A stretch of DNA of 64,000 bases from Oceanotoga teriensis. Its GTDB lineage: Bacteria; Thermotogota; Thermotogae; Petrotogales; Petrotogaceae. A program made the position numbers and the translations under genes. Below are positions 18,023-27,388 of this stretch, piece by piece. The notes under the pieces are model-generated. The model saw only the letters and a list, made by a program, of their open reading frames with translations. It had not been told where the DNA came from and did not search any database. The stretch is taken from contig NZ_QGGI01000001.1 in NCBI RefSeq assembly GCF_003148465.1, positions 159,170 through 223,169 on the forward strand, read 5' to 3'. Within the stretch, counting starts at the first letter, position 1. Each line of letters starts with the position of its first letter.

Positions 18023-18334
18023 TTATTTTACTTCGAAATCAACTATATCATAAGGTATTCTAATAATCTGACCTATATAAATTTTAGAAGAATCTTCTAT
18101 TTTATTATAAATCATAATATCTTGTATTTTTGTAAAAAAATTATTAGATATAGAAAGTAATGTATCACCAGATTTAATTTCATATTCAAAATAATCCTTA
18201 GTTTTTTCTAAAAGATTTAGAGAAATAAAATCTTCACTTTCAAAATTTTCACTAATGTAAAAAATTTGATTGAAATCATTTGAAAAGCCACTCAAAAAAA
18301 CAGCTATAAAAATAATAATAAAACATTTTTTCAT
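18023..18334 (-). CDS. Small exported LysM-domain protein
   Basis: 103 aa: signal peptide (about 1-18, KKCFIIIFIAVFLSGFS), a short linker, then one LysM domain at the C-terminus (YEIKSGDTLLSISNNFF ... IYIGQIIRIPYD), which binds peptidoglycan glycan strands. TTG at 18337 and ATG at 18334 both follow GGAGGG; the ATG has the better spacing. The start overlaps the cheB stop. Probably helps place the downstream amidase. Confidence 0.85.
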   Translation of the reverse strand: MKKCFIIIFIAVFLSGFSNDFNQIFYISENFESEDFISLNLLEKTKDYFEYEIKSGDTLLSISNNFFTKIQDIMIYNKIEDSSKIYIGQIIRIPYDIVDFEVK

Positions 18335-19374
18335 CAATTACCCTCCAAAATATCTACAACTTTCTGAGCAATTTTATCATTTGCTAAAACATAATCAGCA
18401 TAACCATCTTCAACAACCGCCTTAGGCATTCCATATACTACACAGGTTTCTTTAGCTTCAGCAATTACTTTACCGCCTAAATGGTTTATCTTAAAAGCTC
18501 CTTTTGCACCATCTCTTCCCATACCTGTAAGTACAACACATATAGAATTAGATTTAAAAATTTCTGCAGCAAGATCAAATGTAAAATCTGCAGCCGGTCT
18601 AACATTATTTATCTTATCCGATGAATCCAAAAATAATTTAACACTATTAAACTCTTTTTTTAACCCAAGATGAAAATTACCAGGAGCAATATATACATGA
18701 TTTTTTTCTAAAATATCTCCTTCTTCAGCTTCTTTGACTGTTAATTCTGAAATTCTATTCAATCTATCGGCAAGAGATTTTGTAAATCCTGCCGGCATAT
18801 GTTGAACAACAACAACGGGAATATTTAAATTACCTGGCAAAACAGGAATAACTTTATCAAGAGATCTTGGACCACCAGTTGAACTTGCGATAAGAAGTAT
18901 TTTATCTTTAGATAAATTTTTAGTTGTTGTTATTTTTTTAGTTGGCCTACTCTGAATTTTTAAATTATCCACAGAAATTTTAAACACATCATTAATCTTT
19001 TTTAATAAATCATCTTGCACCTGTCTAAATGTCCATGACGTACTTCCAGCAGGTTTCTGAATAAAATCAACAGCACCATTTTCCAGACATTCTATTGTAA
19101 TAGAAGCCCCTTCTGAAGTAAGACTACTAACCATAATAACTCTTGTTGGATACTTTTTCATTATTATTTTTAATGCTTCGAGACCATTTAACTTAGGCAT
19201 TTCAACATCTAATGTAATTATATCTGGTTTTAAATTCACTGCTTTTTCTACAGCCTCAAGTCCATCTCTGGCCATACCAATTACCTTCATGTTTGGTTGT
19301 TTATCAATTATATCTTTTAAAACCATTCTCATAAAAGCAGAATCATCAACTATAAGAACCTTAATTTTATCCAT
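18334..19374 (-). CDS. cheB: Protein-glutamate methylesterase/deamidase CheB
   Basis: 346 aa. Residues 1-120 are a receiver domain (DD at 10-11, phospho-acceptor Asp56 in TLDVEMP, SSLT, K in QKPAG). The ~150-346 part is the methylesterase with ASSTGG (Ser nucleophile), VVQHMPAGFT (His) and LTGMGRDGAKG (Asp). It removes methyl groups from chemoreceptors to reset adaptation. Start ATG at 19374 after GAGGAGG; the longer frame up to 19404 runs through the SD and is rejected. No other che gene lies near it; the only receptor in the window starts at 62012. Confidence 0.95.
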   Translation of the reverse strand: MDKIKVLIVDDSAFMRMVLKDIIDKQPNMKVIGMARDGLEAVEKAVNLKPDIITLDVEMPKLNGLEALKIIMKKYPTRVIMVSSLTSEGASITIECLENGAVDFIQKPAGSTSWTFRQVQDDLLKKINDVFKISVDNLKIQSRPTKKITTTKNLSKDKILLIASSTGGPRSLDKVIPVLPGNLNIPVVVVQHMPAGFTKSLADRLNRISELTVKEAEEGDILEKNHVYIAPGNFHLGLKKEFNSVKLFLDSSDKINNVRPAADFTFDLAAEIFKSNSICVVLTGMGRDGAKGAFKINHLGGKVIAEAKETCVVYGMPKAVVEDGYADYVLANDKIAQKVVDILEGN

Positions 19375-19378
19375 ATTG

Positions 19379-19801
19379 CTACCTCCTCTTAGAAAAAAGA
19401 ACAATAATGACCAGGAAAATTATCGCTATAATTATACCATATTTTGGACTCAAGTTGAAAATAGCCCTTCCAAAAATAATTACACCAATCACAACAGAAA
19501 ATACGGCTGCAATTAAAACTATTGCAGCCGATATATCTTTTATTTTTCCGACTATATGATTATATTCAGGATTTATAAAATCCATTATCTTTTCAATTAC
19601 CGTATTTAAACTTTCCATTAATAAAACGATCATAACAGCAAAAGCTATCCATAAAAATTCTATACCAGTTAAATTCAAAAAAAGAGAAATAAATAAAACT
19701 AAAAGTCCTATAAATATTTGAATTCTAAAATTATTTTGAGTGTTAAAAATTTCTGATAAACCTTTAGCTGCATATTTCACGCTATTAATAAATCTTTTCA
19801 A
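19379..19801 (-). CDS. dgkA: Diacylglycerol kinase / undecaprenol kinase (DgkA family)
   Basis: 140 aa integral membrane kinase with three or four helices. The DgkA signature is present: FRIQIF near residue 25, then ESLNTVIEKIMD (about 64-75) and the H-x-x-x-G-K-I-K-D-I-S-A-A-I-V sequence (about 82-97), holding the catalytic Glu and metal ligands. Gram-positive-type members phosphorylate undecaprenol, which fits neighbours acting on the cell wall. It lies 1 bp after kor gamma and just before cheB. Confidence 0.9.
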   Translation of the reverse strand: MKRFINSVKYAAKGLSEIFNTQNNFRIQIFIGLLVLFISLFLNLTGIEFLWIAFAVMIVLLMESLNTVIEKIMDFINPEYNHIVGKIKDISAAIVLIAAVFSVVIGVIIFGRAIFNLSPKYGIIIAIIFLVIIVLFSKRR

Positions 19802-20416
19802 TTATTCATATCCTCTTCCCAGTCTCGTCACTAAATGTTTATTTTTCAACTTATAAGTCTTATCTATAGAATTATATCCTAATTTCAAAGCACTTTCATC
19901 GAGTTCATGATAACTTTCTTTTACATTTTCTTTCATAGTTTCGATTAAAGCATCTATAGAAACTATATTTGTAACTTTTGCAAGCATACCTAATCCTACC
20001 ATATTAGCAACATTTAAATGTTTTAATTCAGTATAAGCGAGTTTAGAAGGTGAAACTTTTAATATTTTTTTTGTTATTCTATTAGCAGTTTGTGGAATTT
20101 GATTTACAAATTCATCATCATAAAAAACAACTCCATTTTTCTTCAAAAATTGAAGATGAGGAAGTCCAAGTTCATGCATTATATAAATGACATCAAAAGT
20201 ATCTGATTTCGGATAATCTATCTGTTCTTCATCAAATAAAACATCACAATAAGCCAATCCACCTCTAACCTGTGCTCCAAAATGTTGAGTTTGAACAACC
20301 CAATACCCTTCTTTCATCAAAGCTTGCGCTAAGACCATTCCCATCAAAATATTACCTTGACCTGCTTCACCTGAAAATCTTATTGCTTTTGGAGTTGAAA
20401 TAGAAAGATTCATCAT
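19802..20416 (-). CDS. korC: 2-oxoacid:ferredoxin oxidoreductase, gamma subunit
   Basis: 204 aa gamma domain: GEAGQGNILMGMVLAQALMKEGYWVVQTQHFGAQVRGG (about 17-53) is the typical start of this subunit. Together with alpha and beta it oxidises 2-oxoacids (2-oxoglutarate, pyruvate or branched chain) to acyl-CoA with ferredoxin as electron acceptor. It overlaps the beta gene by 4 bp. The alpha subunit, normally just upstream of beta, is not in this unit. The substrate cannot be fixed from sequence; the symbol is by resemblance. Confidence 0.88.
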   Translation of the reverse strand: MMNLSISTPKAIRFSGEAGQGNILMGMVLAQALMKEGYWVVQTQHFGAQVRGGLAYCDVLFDEEQIDYPKSDTFDVIYIMHELGLPHLQFLKKNGVVFYDDEFVNQIPQTANRITKKILKVSPSKLAYTELKHLNVANMVGLGMLAKVTNIVSIDALIETMKENVKESYHELDESALKLGYNSIDKTYKLKNKHLVTRLGRGYE

Positions 20417-21240
20417 TTAACACCTCCATTAACAACAGATTCTCTCATCTTCTCATAATATTCAAGATACCCTGCTTTATCTTCGTTTATAAATTCACCC
20501 ATCACAATTTTTCCTTTTAATTCTTCTTTTGACATATCTTTAGATTTTGAAATAGAAATAGTATTATCTTTAAAATACTGATGAAGTTGAGCAGGTTTAG
20601 GCATACTATTATATCTTCCAAAATAAGTATGACAATTACTTATTACTTCAATAATAGAAATACCTTTATGTTTGATTCCTTTTTCAATAAATTTAGCAGT
20701 TTGTAAAAAATGATAGACGGTAGATCTTGCAACATATGTTGCACCAGAAGCAATTGCGAGTTGTACAGGATCAAATTGATTTTCAATATTTCCATAAGGT
20801 GCGGTTGATGCCAATGAATCACTCGGGGTTGTAGGAGAATATTGACCACCTGTCATTCCGTAGATAGAATTATTAAATATAACCACAGTTATATCAAGAT
20901 TTCTTCTACAAGCATGAATAAAATGATTACCACCAATAGCAAGCATATCTCCATCTCCACCCATAACAATAACATCAAGATCCGGTCTTGCTAATTTAAC
21001 ACCAGTAGCAAAAGCAATTGATCTACCATGTAAAGTATGCATAGTATTAAAATCGAGATAACCTGTTACCCTTGAAGAACAACCTATTCCCGATACAACG
21101 GCAACTTTATTCTTGTCCAATCCAAGATTATTTGCCGCTTCTAAAAAAGATTTCATAACTATACCATTACCACAGCCAGGACACCATACATGTGTCATTC
21201 TGTCTTTTCTCAAATAGTTAAAGTATTTTTCTGATGGCAT
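20413..21240 (-). CDS. korB: 2-oxoacid:ferredoxin oxidoreductase, beta (TPP) subunit
   Basis: 275 aa. WCPGCGNGIV at residues 19-28 and the thiamine-diphosphate site GGDGDMLAIGGNH ... IFNNSIYGMTGGQYSPTT (about 92-137) are diagnostic. GIGCSSR near 50 supplies another conserved Cys. It binds TPP and relays electrons towards ferredoxin. ATG after GGAGGTG. The gene upstream is dCMP deaminase, not korA/korD, so the complex must be completed by a gene elsewhere. Confidence 0.92.
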   Translation of the reverse strand: MPSEKYFNYLRKDRMTHVWCPGCGNGIVMKSFLEAANNLGLDKNKVAVVSGIGCSSRVTGYLDFNTMHTLHGRSIAFATGVKLARPDLDVIVMGGDGDMLAIGGNHFIHACRRNLDITVVIFNNSIYGMTGGQYSPTTPSDSLASTAPYGNIENQFDPVQLAIASGATYVARSTVYHFLQTAKFIEKGIKHKGISIIEVISNCHTYFGRYNSMPKPAQLHQYFKDNTISISKSKDMSKEELKGKIVMGEFINEDKAGYLEYYEKMRESVVNGGVK

Positions 21241-21276
21241 TGATGCACCTCCAATTATTTTATTTGAAAAAAGAAA

Positions 21277-21783
21277 TTAATTCATTATCTTAGTTTCAAT
21301 ATTACATTTCTTAAAAAATAATTTCGTTAAATTATCTGGATAAGGATTTTTAAAAATAACTTTTCCTATTCCAGCATTTATTATAAGCCTTGCACAAACA
21401 GAACAAGGTTGATGAGTTACATATATTATAGAATTATCCGTTTTAATACCAAATTTAGCAGCTTGCATCAAAGCATTTTGTTCAGCATGCAAACCGAAAC
21501 ATACTTCTTGATGTTCTCCACTCTTTATTTCAAGTGCATCTCTTATACACCCTATATCTTTACAATGAGGAAATCCTGAAGGAGGCTGATTATAACCTGT
21601 TGCTAAAATTCTTTTATCTTTAACAATAATAGCCCCAACTTGTCTGTGTAAACAACTCGATCTTTCACTTACCAAAAAAGAAACTCTCATAAAATAATCA
21701 TCCCAAGATTCTCTTGGACTTTTTATTACATTTTCAAAATCAATACTCTCAAGATATTTTGATACTCTATCTTTTAATTCCAT
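21277..21783 (-). CDS. dCMP/cytidylate deaminase family protein
   Basis: 168 aa zinc deaminase. HAEQNALMQAA (His and Glu of the active site, about 100) and QPCSVCARL (two zinc Cys, about 128) form the signature. The N-terminal WDDYFMRVSFLVSERSSCLHRQVGAIIV is that of the ComEB/dCMP-deaminase group. It converts dCMP to dUMP for thymidylate synthesis. The start is one base past the HemW-like stop. Confidence 0.92.
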   Translation of the reverse strand: MELKDRVSKYLESIDFENVIKSPRESWDDYFMRVSFLVSERSSCLHRQVGAIIVKDKRILATGYNQPPSGFPHCKDIGCIRDALEIKSGEHQEVCFGLHAEQNALMQAAKFGIKTDNSIIYVTHQPCSVCARLIINAGIGKVIFKNPYPDNLTKLFFKKCNIETKIMN

Positions 21784-21784
21784 T

Positions 21785-22915
21785 CTATTCCTCCATTTCT
21801 ACTATCTTCAAAAATACATATCTGGAATGATTAAAACCATTTTCATTTAATTTTAATTTCTCATTTTTATCAAAAAAAGCAGAAAAATTTCCAATCAAAT
21901 AATCTATGTATTTGTCAACATCTATACATTCATAACGCTTTTTTAATTCTCGTAAATCAATTCCTTCAAATAAGCGTAATCCCATAAATAAAGTCTCTTT
22001 AAAATCATCAAAAAAACTATTTTTGACTGAATATTCTTCAGGAAGTTCTTCAGAATTTAATTTATTCATATACCGTGAAATATTTTTCTCATTTACATAT
22101 CTGTTTCTATTATAATACCCACCAGCAGAAATGCCAAATCCGATATAATTCAAATTTCGCCAATAAAACTTATTATGATACGACTCTTTGTCAAAAATTG
22201 CCCAGCTTGAAATCTCATAACGTTTATAATCAAATTCATTTAATTTTGAATATATGAAATCAAGCCCCTCATCAAAAAAATCATCCTCTGGCATTAAAAA
22301 TTTTTGTTTCATTTTTTCTAATAAAGAATCATGATCGCTATCATAAACATAATAAGAAATATGTTCTGGTCTATGTAACTTTATAAAATTCAAATTACTT
22401 TTAACTACATTCAAATTATCTTCTGGTAAACCCATTATAAAATCAAAACTTATATTATCAAAAAAATTTCTCAATAAATAAATATTATCAGATATGGTTT
22501 CTGGATAATAAGGTCTATTAACTAATTTCAAAATATTTTTATCAACACTCTGAACTCCTAAAGAAATTCTATTTATACCAGCTGATTTATATACTTCTAA
22601 ATCTTTCTCATTCAAAATACCAGGATTCATTTCCATAGTAATTTCTTCAAAAGTTCCCAAAAAATTATCTTTTAAAAAATCCATTACTTCTTTAATATAA
22701 AACGATTTTACATAATTTGGTGTACCACCACCAAAATAAACCGTTTTAATAGAATTTTTCAATAGAAAATTTTTTCTTAACAAAATTTCTTTTTTTAAAC
22801 AATTAAAATACTCTTTTTGCATTGATATATTTGTAGTAGATGGATAATCACAATATAAACATTTTGATTTACAAAATGGAATATGAAAATAAAGCGCCAG
22901 ATCATTAGAGTTCAA
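21785..22915 (-). CDS. hemW: Radical SAM protein, HemW-like (coproporphyrinogen oxidase family)
   Basis: About 376 aa. HIPFCKSKCLYCDYPS holds the CX3CX2C cluster motif. FGGGTPN, MEMNPG, ISLGVQS, FDFIMGLP and YVYD follow in the family order, then the HemN C-terminal domain ending near 370. HemW proteins bind heme and deliver it to acceptors; true HemN activity is unlikely without the extra N-terminal residues. An ATG at 22933 is available, but GGAGGAGG lies inside that extension, so TTG at 22915 is the better start. Overlaps the previous gene's end by 11 bp. Confidence 0.85.
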   Translation of the reverse strand: MNSNDLALYFHIPFCKSKCLYCDYPSTTNISMQKEYFNCLKKEILLRKNFLLKNSIKTVYFGGGTPNYVKSFYIKEVMDFLKDNFLGTFEEITMEMNPGILNEKDLEVYKSAGINRISLGVQSVDKNILKLVNRPYYPETISDNIYLLRNFFDNISFDFIMGLPEDNLNVVKSNLNFIKLHRPEHISYYVYDSDHDSLLEKMKQKFLMPEDDFFDEGLDFIYSKLNEFDYKRYEISSWAIFDKESYHNKFYWRNLNYIGFGISAGGYYNRNRYVNEKNISRYMNKLNSEELPEEYSVKNSFFDDFKETLFMGLRLFEGIDLRELKKRYECIDVDKYIDYLIGNFSAFFDKNEKLKLNENGFNHSRYVFLKIVEMEE

Positions 22916-23702
22916 AAAATATTCCTCCTCCATTTGAAGAAAAATAAATTATTAATGGTAAATCAAAATCTTTATCTATTAAATAAATTTCATAGTCCAG
23001 AGGCTCTTTAAAAACGGCATTTAAAGAAATTTCAAAATCATGGTTTAAAAATTCAAACCCATAATAACTAAATATATATGGATATATATTTAAATTATTT
23101 ATTCCAAAACCTATTCCTAAAAAATTTGTGTAATATTTATCCAAAGTATCTATTTTAATACCACTTACAAAAGTATCGTTTCTAAAGCCTAAAGTAATTG
23201 GTAATTTAAAATATTTATCTGAATACCCATCAAATCTATACGAATTTATTTCATCAAAAGATATTAAACTTAATCCACCTTTAAAATATCCAGGGACTAA
23301 AATTTTATTAAAACTGTATGAATATTCATGAAAACCACCAGTAAATACCTCTGTTCTTGAAAAACTATTACTCTTAATAATACCTAATAAATCATTAGAA
23401 GATCTCATTTCATATCCAAAAACAAAATTTGAATTATAAATTGGAATATTTAAAAAAGCAGAAAATAATCTTTCACCTGTCTTAATTTTAACCTCTCTAA
23501 AAAAAATTTTTTGTGTAATAAAAGATCTATGTAAATCATTGAAAGAAACTTTAGCATTAATATCTTTTAAATCTTCACTTCCAATACCAATATTAAAATA
23601 AAAATCATCTGAAGTACTTGGAATATTATATAAATTTATATTATACGAAGAAAAAGATAAAGATACAATGATTAAAAAAATACTAAAAAAAACTTTTTTC
23701 AT
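22905..23702 (-). CDS. Exported beta-rich envelope protein, unknown
   Basis: 265 aa: clear signal peptide (KKVFFSIFLIIVSLSFS), then alternating hydrophobic/polar segments rich in Y, F, N, S and G with no long helix, ending in a phenylalanine-containing strand (GGGIFFEL). This pattern suits a small outer-membrane barrel or other all-beta surface protein. No motif is recognised. It is the first gene of the minus-strand unit running to the amidase. ATG after GAGG. Confidence 0.6.
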   Translation of the reverse strand: MKKVFFSIFLIIVSLSFSSYNINLYNIPSTSDDFYFNIGIGSEDLKDINAKVSFNDLHRSFITQKIFFREVKIKTGERLFSAFLNIPIYNSNFVFGYEMRSSNDLLGIIKSNSFSRTEVFTGGFHEYSYSFNKILVPGYFKGGLSLISFDEINSYRFDGYSDKYFKLPITLGFRNDTFVSGIKIDTLDKYYTNFLGIGFGINNLNIYPYIFSYYGFEFLNHDFEISLNAVFKEPLDYEIYLIDKDFDLPLIIYFSSNGGGIFFEL

Positions 23703-23721
23703 ATATATACCTCCTCAAAAG

Positions 23722-23746
23722 GCAAAACCGGGCTATAATACCCGGT
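23722..23746 (-). terminator. Terminator after gatB
   Basis: On the minus strand, ACCGGG (23741-23746) pairs with CCCGGT (23727-23732) across an 8-nt loop and is followed by TTTTGCCTTTT. It separates the gat operon from the next minus-strand unit. Confidence 0.78.
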
Positions 23747-23748
23747 CT

Positions 23749-25176
23749 TTATTTTAATAAGTCTAAAAATATTTCATTAACTTTTGAAGGATTGGCCTTT
23801 CCTTTTGTTTGTTTCATAACTTGCCCAACGAAAAAACCGAGTAAGTTGTTCTTACCATTTTTATATTTTTCAACATTTTTAGGATTAGCTTTTAAAATTT
23901 CTAAAGCCATTTTTTTCAATTCTTCATCATCATCAATCTGTTCAAGTCCTTTTTCTTTTACTATAATTGATGGCATTATTCCTTCAGAATAAACTTGTGG
24001 AAAAATATCTTTAGCTATTTTTGTAGATATTTTATTAGAATCCAAAAGATCCTTTAAATCTTTTAAATGTTCTGGTTTAAAGTTCAAATCATTTACTTCA
24101 TCTTCATTTTCTTTCATAAGTCTTAAGATATCTCCTATAAACCAATTAGATACAAATTTTCCATCTTTTACAATTTCTACACATTCTTCATAAAAATCTG
24201 CAAATTCTTTATTAGAAGAAATAACATCTGCATCATATTCTGGAATATCATAATTTTCAACAAATCTTTTCGATTTTTGTTCGGGTAATTCAGGTAGTCT
24301 ATTTTTTACTTTTTCTATTCTATCTTTTTCAATCACTAAATAAGGTATATCTGGTTCTGGAAAATATCTATAATCGGCTTCTTCTTCTTTTGTTCTCATA
24401 GAAAATGTTGATTTAGTAGTTGCATCCCAACCTCTTGTTTCTTGAACCATATTCTCATTATTTTTTAAAACTTCTATTAATCTTTCTCTTTCGTATTCAA
24501 GAGCCTTTTCGACAAATTTAAAAGAATTTATATTTTTTATTTCAACTCTTTTTGATGATTTTCCAGTTTCTTCATCAATAATAGAAATATTAGCATCACA
24601 TCTCAAAGCACCTTTTTCCATATCTCCAGAAGAAATATTAGCATATCTCAAAATATCTCTAAGTTTTTCCATAAATTCTCTTGCTTGAGAAGGGCTTTTT
24701 ATATCTGGTTCTGTAACTATTTCTATTAAAGGTATACCAGCTCTATTATAATCAATCAATGATTCTTTAGCAGTTGAAATTTGATCTCCTTGATGAAGCA
24801 TTTTTGCTGTATCTTCTTCCATATGTATTCTATTAATTCTAATTTTATCACCATCAATTTTTATATACGCATCACTTACAATGGGATAAAAATACTGTGT
24901 TATTTGATATCCTTTTGGGAGGTCTGGATAAAAATAATTTTTTCTATCAAATTTAGAAATTTCATTAATTTTTCCATTTAAAGCTAATCCAGCCATAATT
25001 GCTAAATCTACTGCTTCTTCATTTAATACCGGTAAAGAACCTGGTTGTCCAGAACAAATTGGACATACATTTTTATTAATTTCATTTTCAAAATGATCCG
25101 CTGAACATTTACAAAAAGCCTTTGTTTTAGTAAGTAATTGAGTATGAATTTCTAATCCTATAATAGTTTTATACAT
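23749..25176 (-). CDS. gatB: Aspartyl/glutamyl-tRNA amidotransferase subunit B
   Basis: 475 aa, full length. GLEIHTQL at residues 6-13, CKCSADHF and NVCPICSGQPGSLPVLN (zinc cysteines), YFYPDLPKGYQITQY, and ALRCDANISI are all present. The C-terminal tail (~330-475) is the YqeY-like tRNA-binding domain. With GatA and GatC it converts Glu-tRNA-Gln and/or Asp-tRNA-Asn to the amidated forms. Follows gatA immediately with a 1-bp overlap; gatC is not in the window. Confidence 0.97.
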   Translation of the reverse strand: MYKTIIGLEIHTQLLTKTKAFCKCSADHFENEINKNVCPICSGQPGSLPVLNEEAVDLAIMAGLALNGKINEISKFDRKNYFYPDLPKGYQITQYFYPIVSDAYIKIDGDKIRINRIHMEEDTAKMLHQGDQISTAKESLIDYNRAGIPLIEIVTEPDIKSPSQAREFMEKLRDILRYANISSGDMEKGALRCDANISIIDEETGKSSKRVEIKNINSFKFVEKALEYERERLIEVLKNNENMVQETRGWDATTKSTFSMRTKEEEADYRYFPEPDIPYLVIEKDRIEKVKNRLPELPEQKSKRFVENYDIPEYDADVISSNKEFADFYEECVEIVKDGKFVSNWFIGDILRLMKENEDEVNDLNFKPEHLKDLKDLLDSNKISTKIAKDIFPQVYSEGIMPSIIVKEKGLEQIDDDEELKKMALEILKANPKNVEKYKNGKNNLLGFFVGQVMKQTKGKANPSKVNEIFLDLLK

Positions 25177-26519
25177 TATTCATCAGCTCCCAGCTTAAAA
25201 ATTTGATTAGCAAACCCAAGAAGTTTTGCATCTTCAAGCCTTCTTCCCATAAACTGTATCCCAAATGAAAGATGATCTATATTTCCAAAAGGCACTGAAA
25301 TAGCAGGAGTTCCAGCAAAATTAGCAGGTATAGTAAATATATCCATCAAATATCTATCAAGTGGAGAAAGCTTTTCATCAAATTTAGGTGGTAACACAGG
25401 AGCTGTTGGTGTTAAAATAAAATCATATTCTTTAAATATCTCTTCTATTTTTGTTTTTATTAAATTTCTAACTTTCATTGCTTTAGAAAAATATGCATCA
25501 TAATAAGCAGAAGATAATGTAAAAGTTCCCATTAAAATTCTTCTCTTAACTTCTATACCGAAACCATTATTTCTAGTATTTTTATACATATCCGTTAAAC
25601 CCTCTCCATCTATTCTATTTCCATATCTTGCCCCATCAAATCTTGAAAGATTTGATGATGCTTCAGACGGAGCTATAATATAATAAGCAGCAACAGAATA
25701 TTCCATTTCTGGAATATCTACTATATCTATAGTTACTTTATTTGCTTTAATTTTATTAACAGCATTATCAAAAGCTTTTTTTACATTTTCATTTTGAATT
25801 TTATCATATACAATTGAGGGAATAGCTATTTTTATATCAGAAAAATCTTTATTCAAATATTCCATAAGATTTTCTTCAAAAGATATAGTTGTTGAATCTT
25901 TTTCATCTTTACCTTTCATAATATCAGTAATCAAAGCTACATCAAAAACATCTTTAGCCAAAACACCGATTTGATCTAAAGATGAACCAAAAGCAGTTAA
26001 TCCATATCTTGACAAAACTCCATAAGAAGGTTTAAATCCAACAACACCACAAAAAGAAGCCGGTTGTCTAACAGATCCTCCAGTATCAGAACCGAGTGCA
26101 AAAGGAACCATGCCACAAGAAACTGCTGCTGCAGACCCTCCAGAACTTCCACCAGAAACCCTGTTCAAATCAAGAGGATTCTTCACTGGTCCATAAACAG
26201 AATATTCATTTGTTCCGCCCATTGCAAACTCATCCATATTTGTTTTTCCTATAACAGAAAACCCTCTATTTATTAATCTTTCTACGACGGTTGCAGTATA
26301 TACAGATCTATAATCTTTTAAAATTTTTGAAGAACAAGTCATAGATGTATTTAAAATATTTATATTATCTTTAACTAAAAAAGGTATACCATAATAATCT
26401 CCATTTGAATTTCCATAAACAATATCTTGAGAAATTACAGCATTAATATCTTCATTTTTATCTTCAATAATCTTTTTATAATCATCTATAACTTTTTTAC
26501 CTTTTAAATCATTAAGCAT
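25176..26519 (-). CDS. gatA: Aspartyl/glutamyl-tRNA amidotransferase subunit A
   Basis: 447 aa amidase-signature enzyme that releases ammonia from glutamine for GatB. Catalytic Lys in PFLVKDNI (about 46), the signature NRVSGGSSGGSAAAVSCG (about 120-137) with the cis-Ser and nucleophile Ser near GSDTGGSVRQP (about 143-153), and the C-terminal TPTAPVLPP. It overlaps the hslO stop by 8 bp and is 1 bp from gatB. Length is slightly short for the family but no motif is missing. Confidence 0.97.
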   Translation of the reverse strand: MLNDLKGKKVIDDYKKIIEDKNEDINAVISQDIVYGNSNGDYYGIPFLVKDNINILNTSMTCSSKILKDYRSVYTATVVERLINRGFSVIGKTNMDEFAMGGTNEYSVYGPVKNPLDLNRVSGGSSGGSAAAVSCGMVPFALGSDTGGSVRQPASFCGVVGFKPSYGVLSRYGLTAFGSSLDQIGVLAKDVFDVALITDIMKGKDEKDSTTISFEENLMEYLNKDFSDIKIAIPSIVYDKIQNENVKKAFDNAVNKIKANKVTIDIVDIPEMEYSVAAYYIIAPSEASSNLSRFDGARYGNRIDGEGLTDMYKNTRNNGFGIEVKRRILMGTFTLSSAYYDAYFSKAMKVRNLIKTKIEEIFKEYDFILTPTAPVLPPKFDEKLSPLDRYLMDIFTIPANFAGTPAISVPFGNIDHLSFGIQFMGRRLEDAKLLGFANQIFKLGADE

Positions 26520-27387
26520 TATCGGACCTCCTTTTAATGTTTATTACTTCATCTAAATCTTTAGAATTTATTTCATATTTCTTAGAACACCATGAACAAT
26601 GAACTGCAAGTTCATTATCTTTTTTCATCTCTTCAAGTTCATCAAAATTAAAAGTTATTAAAGAATTTAAAACTTTTTCTTTTGAGCAATTACAAACAAA
26701 AGAGGAGTTTTTATATTCAATATAATCTGGATTTCCAAAAACTTTAATTATATCTTCAAGAGATTTTTTTCTTAATAATGAAGATATAGAATCCATATTT
26801 ATAAAAGTTTTTTCAAAAAAAGCTATATCTTCATCTTTCATAGTTCTATCTAAAATCTGCAACATCAATCCTCCAGCTGAAACTATACCTTCTTTATCAG
26901 CAAAAACTCCCAAACTTACAGCTGAAGGAACTTGTTCAGATTGATTCATATAATAAGCTATATCTTCAGCAATTTCTCCATTTATTAAAGGCATATTAGA
27001 AACAACTGGTTTTTTTAATCCAAGATCTCTTATAACATTTAAAGAGCCATTTTTTAAAACTTTAGAAACATCAAATTTGCCATTTTCTTTAAATACTGCT
27101 TCCAATTTTTTATTTGAAATATAACCTTTAACTTCAAGATTTGAGTTCGATTGTGCAACTATATCTCCAACATCATCATTTGTTGAAATCATAAGAGTTA
27201 CCCTCTCTTTTTCACTCATCCAACTTCCAAGTAAAATTGAAGCTGACAAAAGTCTTCCTAAAATTACAGAAGACATTGGAGAAAGATCATGCCTAATGAC
27301 TGATTCTTTTACTATATCTGTAGAGTTTGTGCAAACTACTCTAACTCTATTATCAAAAAAACCTGCTTGTACGACATTATTTAACAT
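26512..27387 (-). CDS. hslO: Redox-regulated chaperone Hsp33
   Basis: 291 aa. Hsp33 is a cytoplasmic holdase activated by oxidation. The C-terminal zinc switch is seen as CNC (about 229-231) and CSWC (about 262-265), the CXC-CXXC set. The N-terminal domain has the family segments HDLSPMSSVILGRLLSASILLGSWM and GGLMLQIL. The start is ATG at 27387 with GAGGTGG before it; the longer frame to 27423 runs through the SD. It lies directly after the HD-domain gene. Confidence 0.94.
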   Translation of the reverse strand: MLNNVVQAGFFDNRVRVVCTNSTDIVKESVIRHDLSPMSSVILGRLLSASILLGSWMSEKERVTLMISTNDDVGDIVAQSNSNLEVKGYISNKKLEAVFKENGKFDVSKVLKNGSLNVIRDLGLKKPVVSNMPLINGEIAEDIAYYMNQSEQVPSAVSLGVFADKEGIVSAGGLMLQILDRTMKDEDIAFFEKTFINMDSISSLLRKKSLEDIIKVFGNPDYIEYKNSSFVCNCSKEKVLNSLITFNFDELEEMKKDNELAVHCSWCSKKYEINSKDLDEVINIKRRSDNA

Positions 27388-27388
27388 G

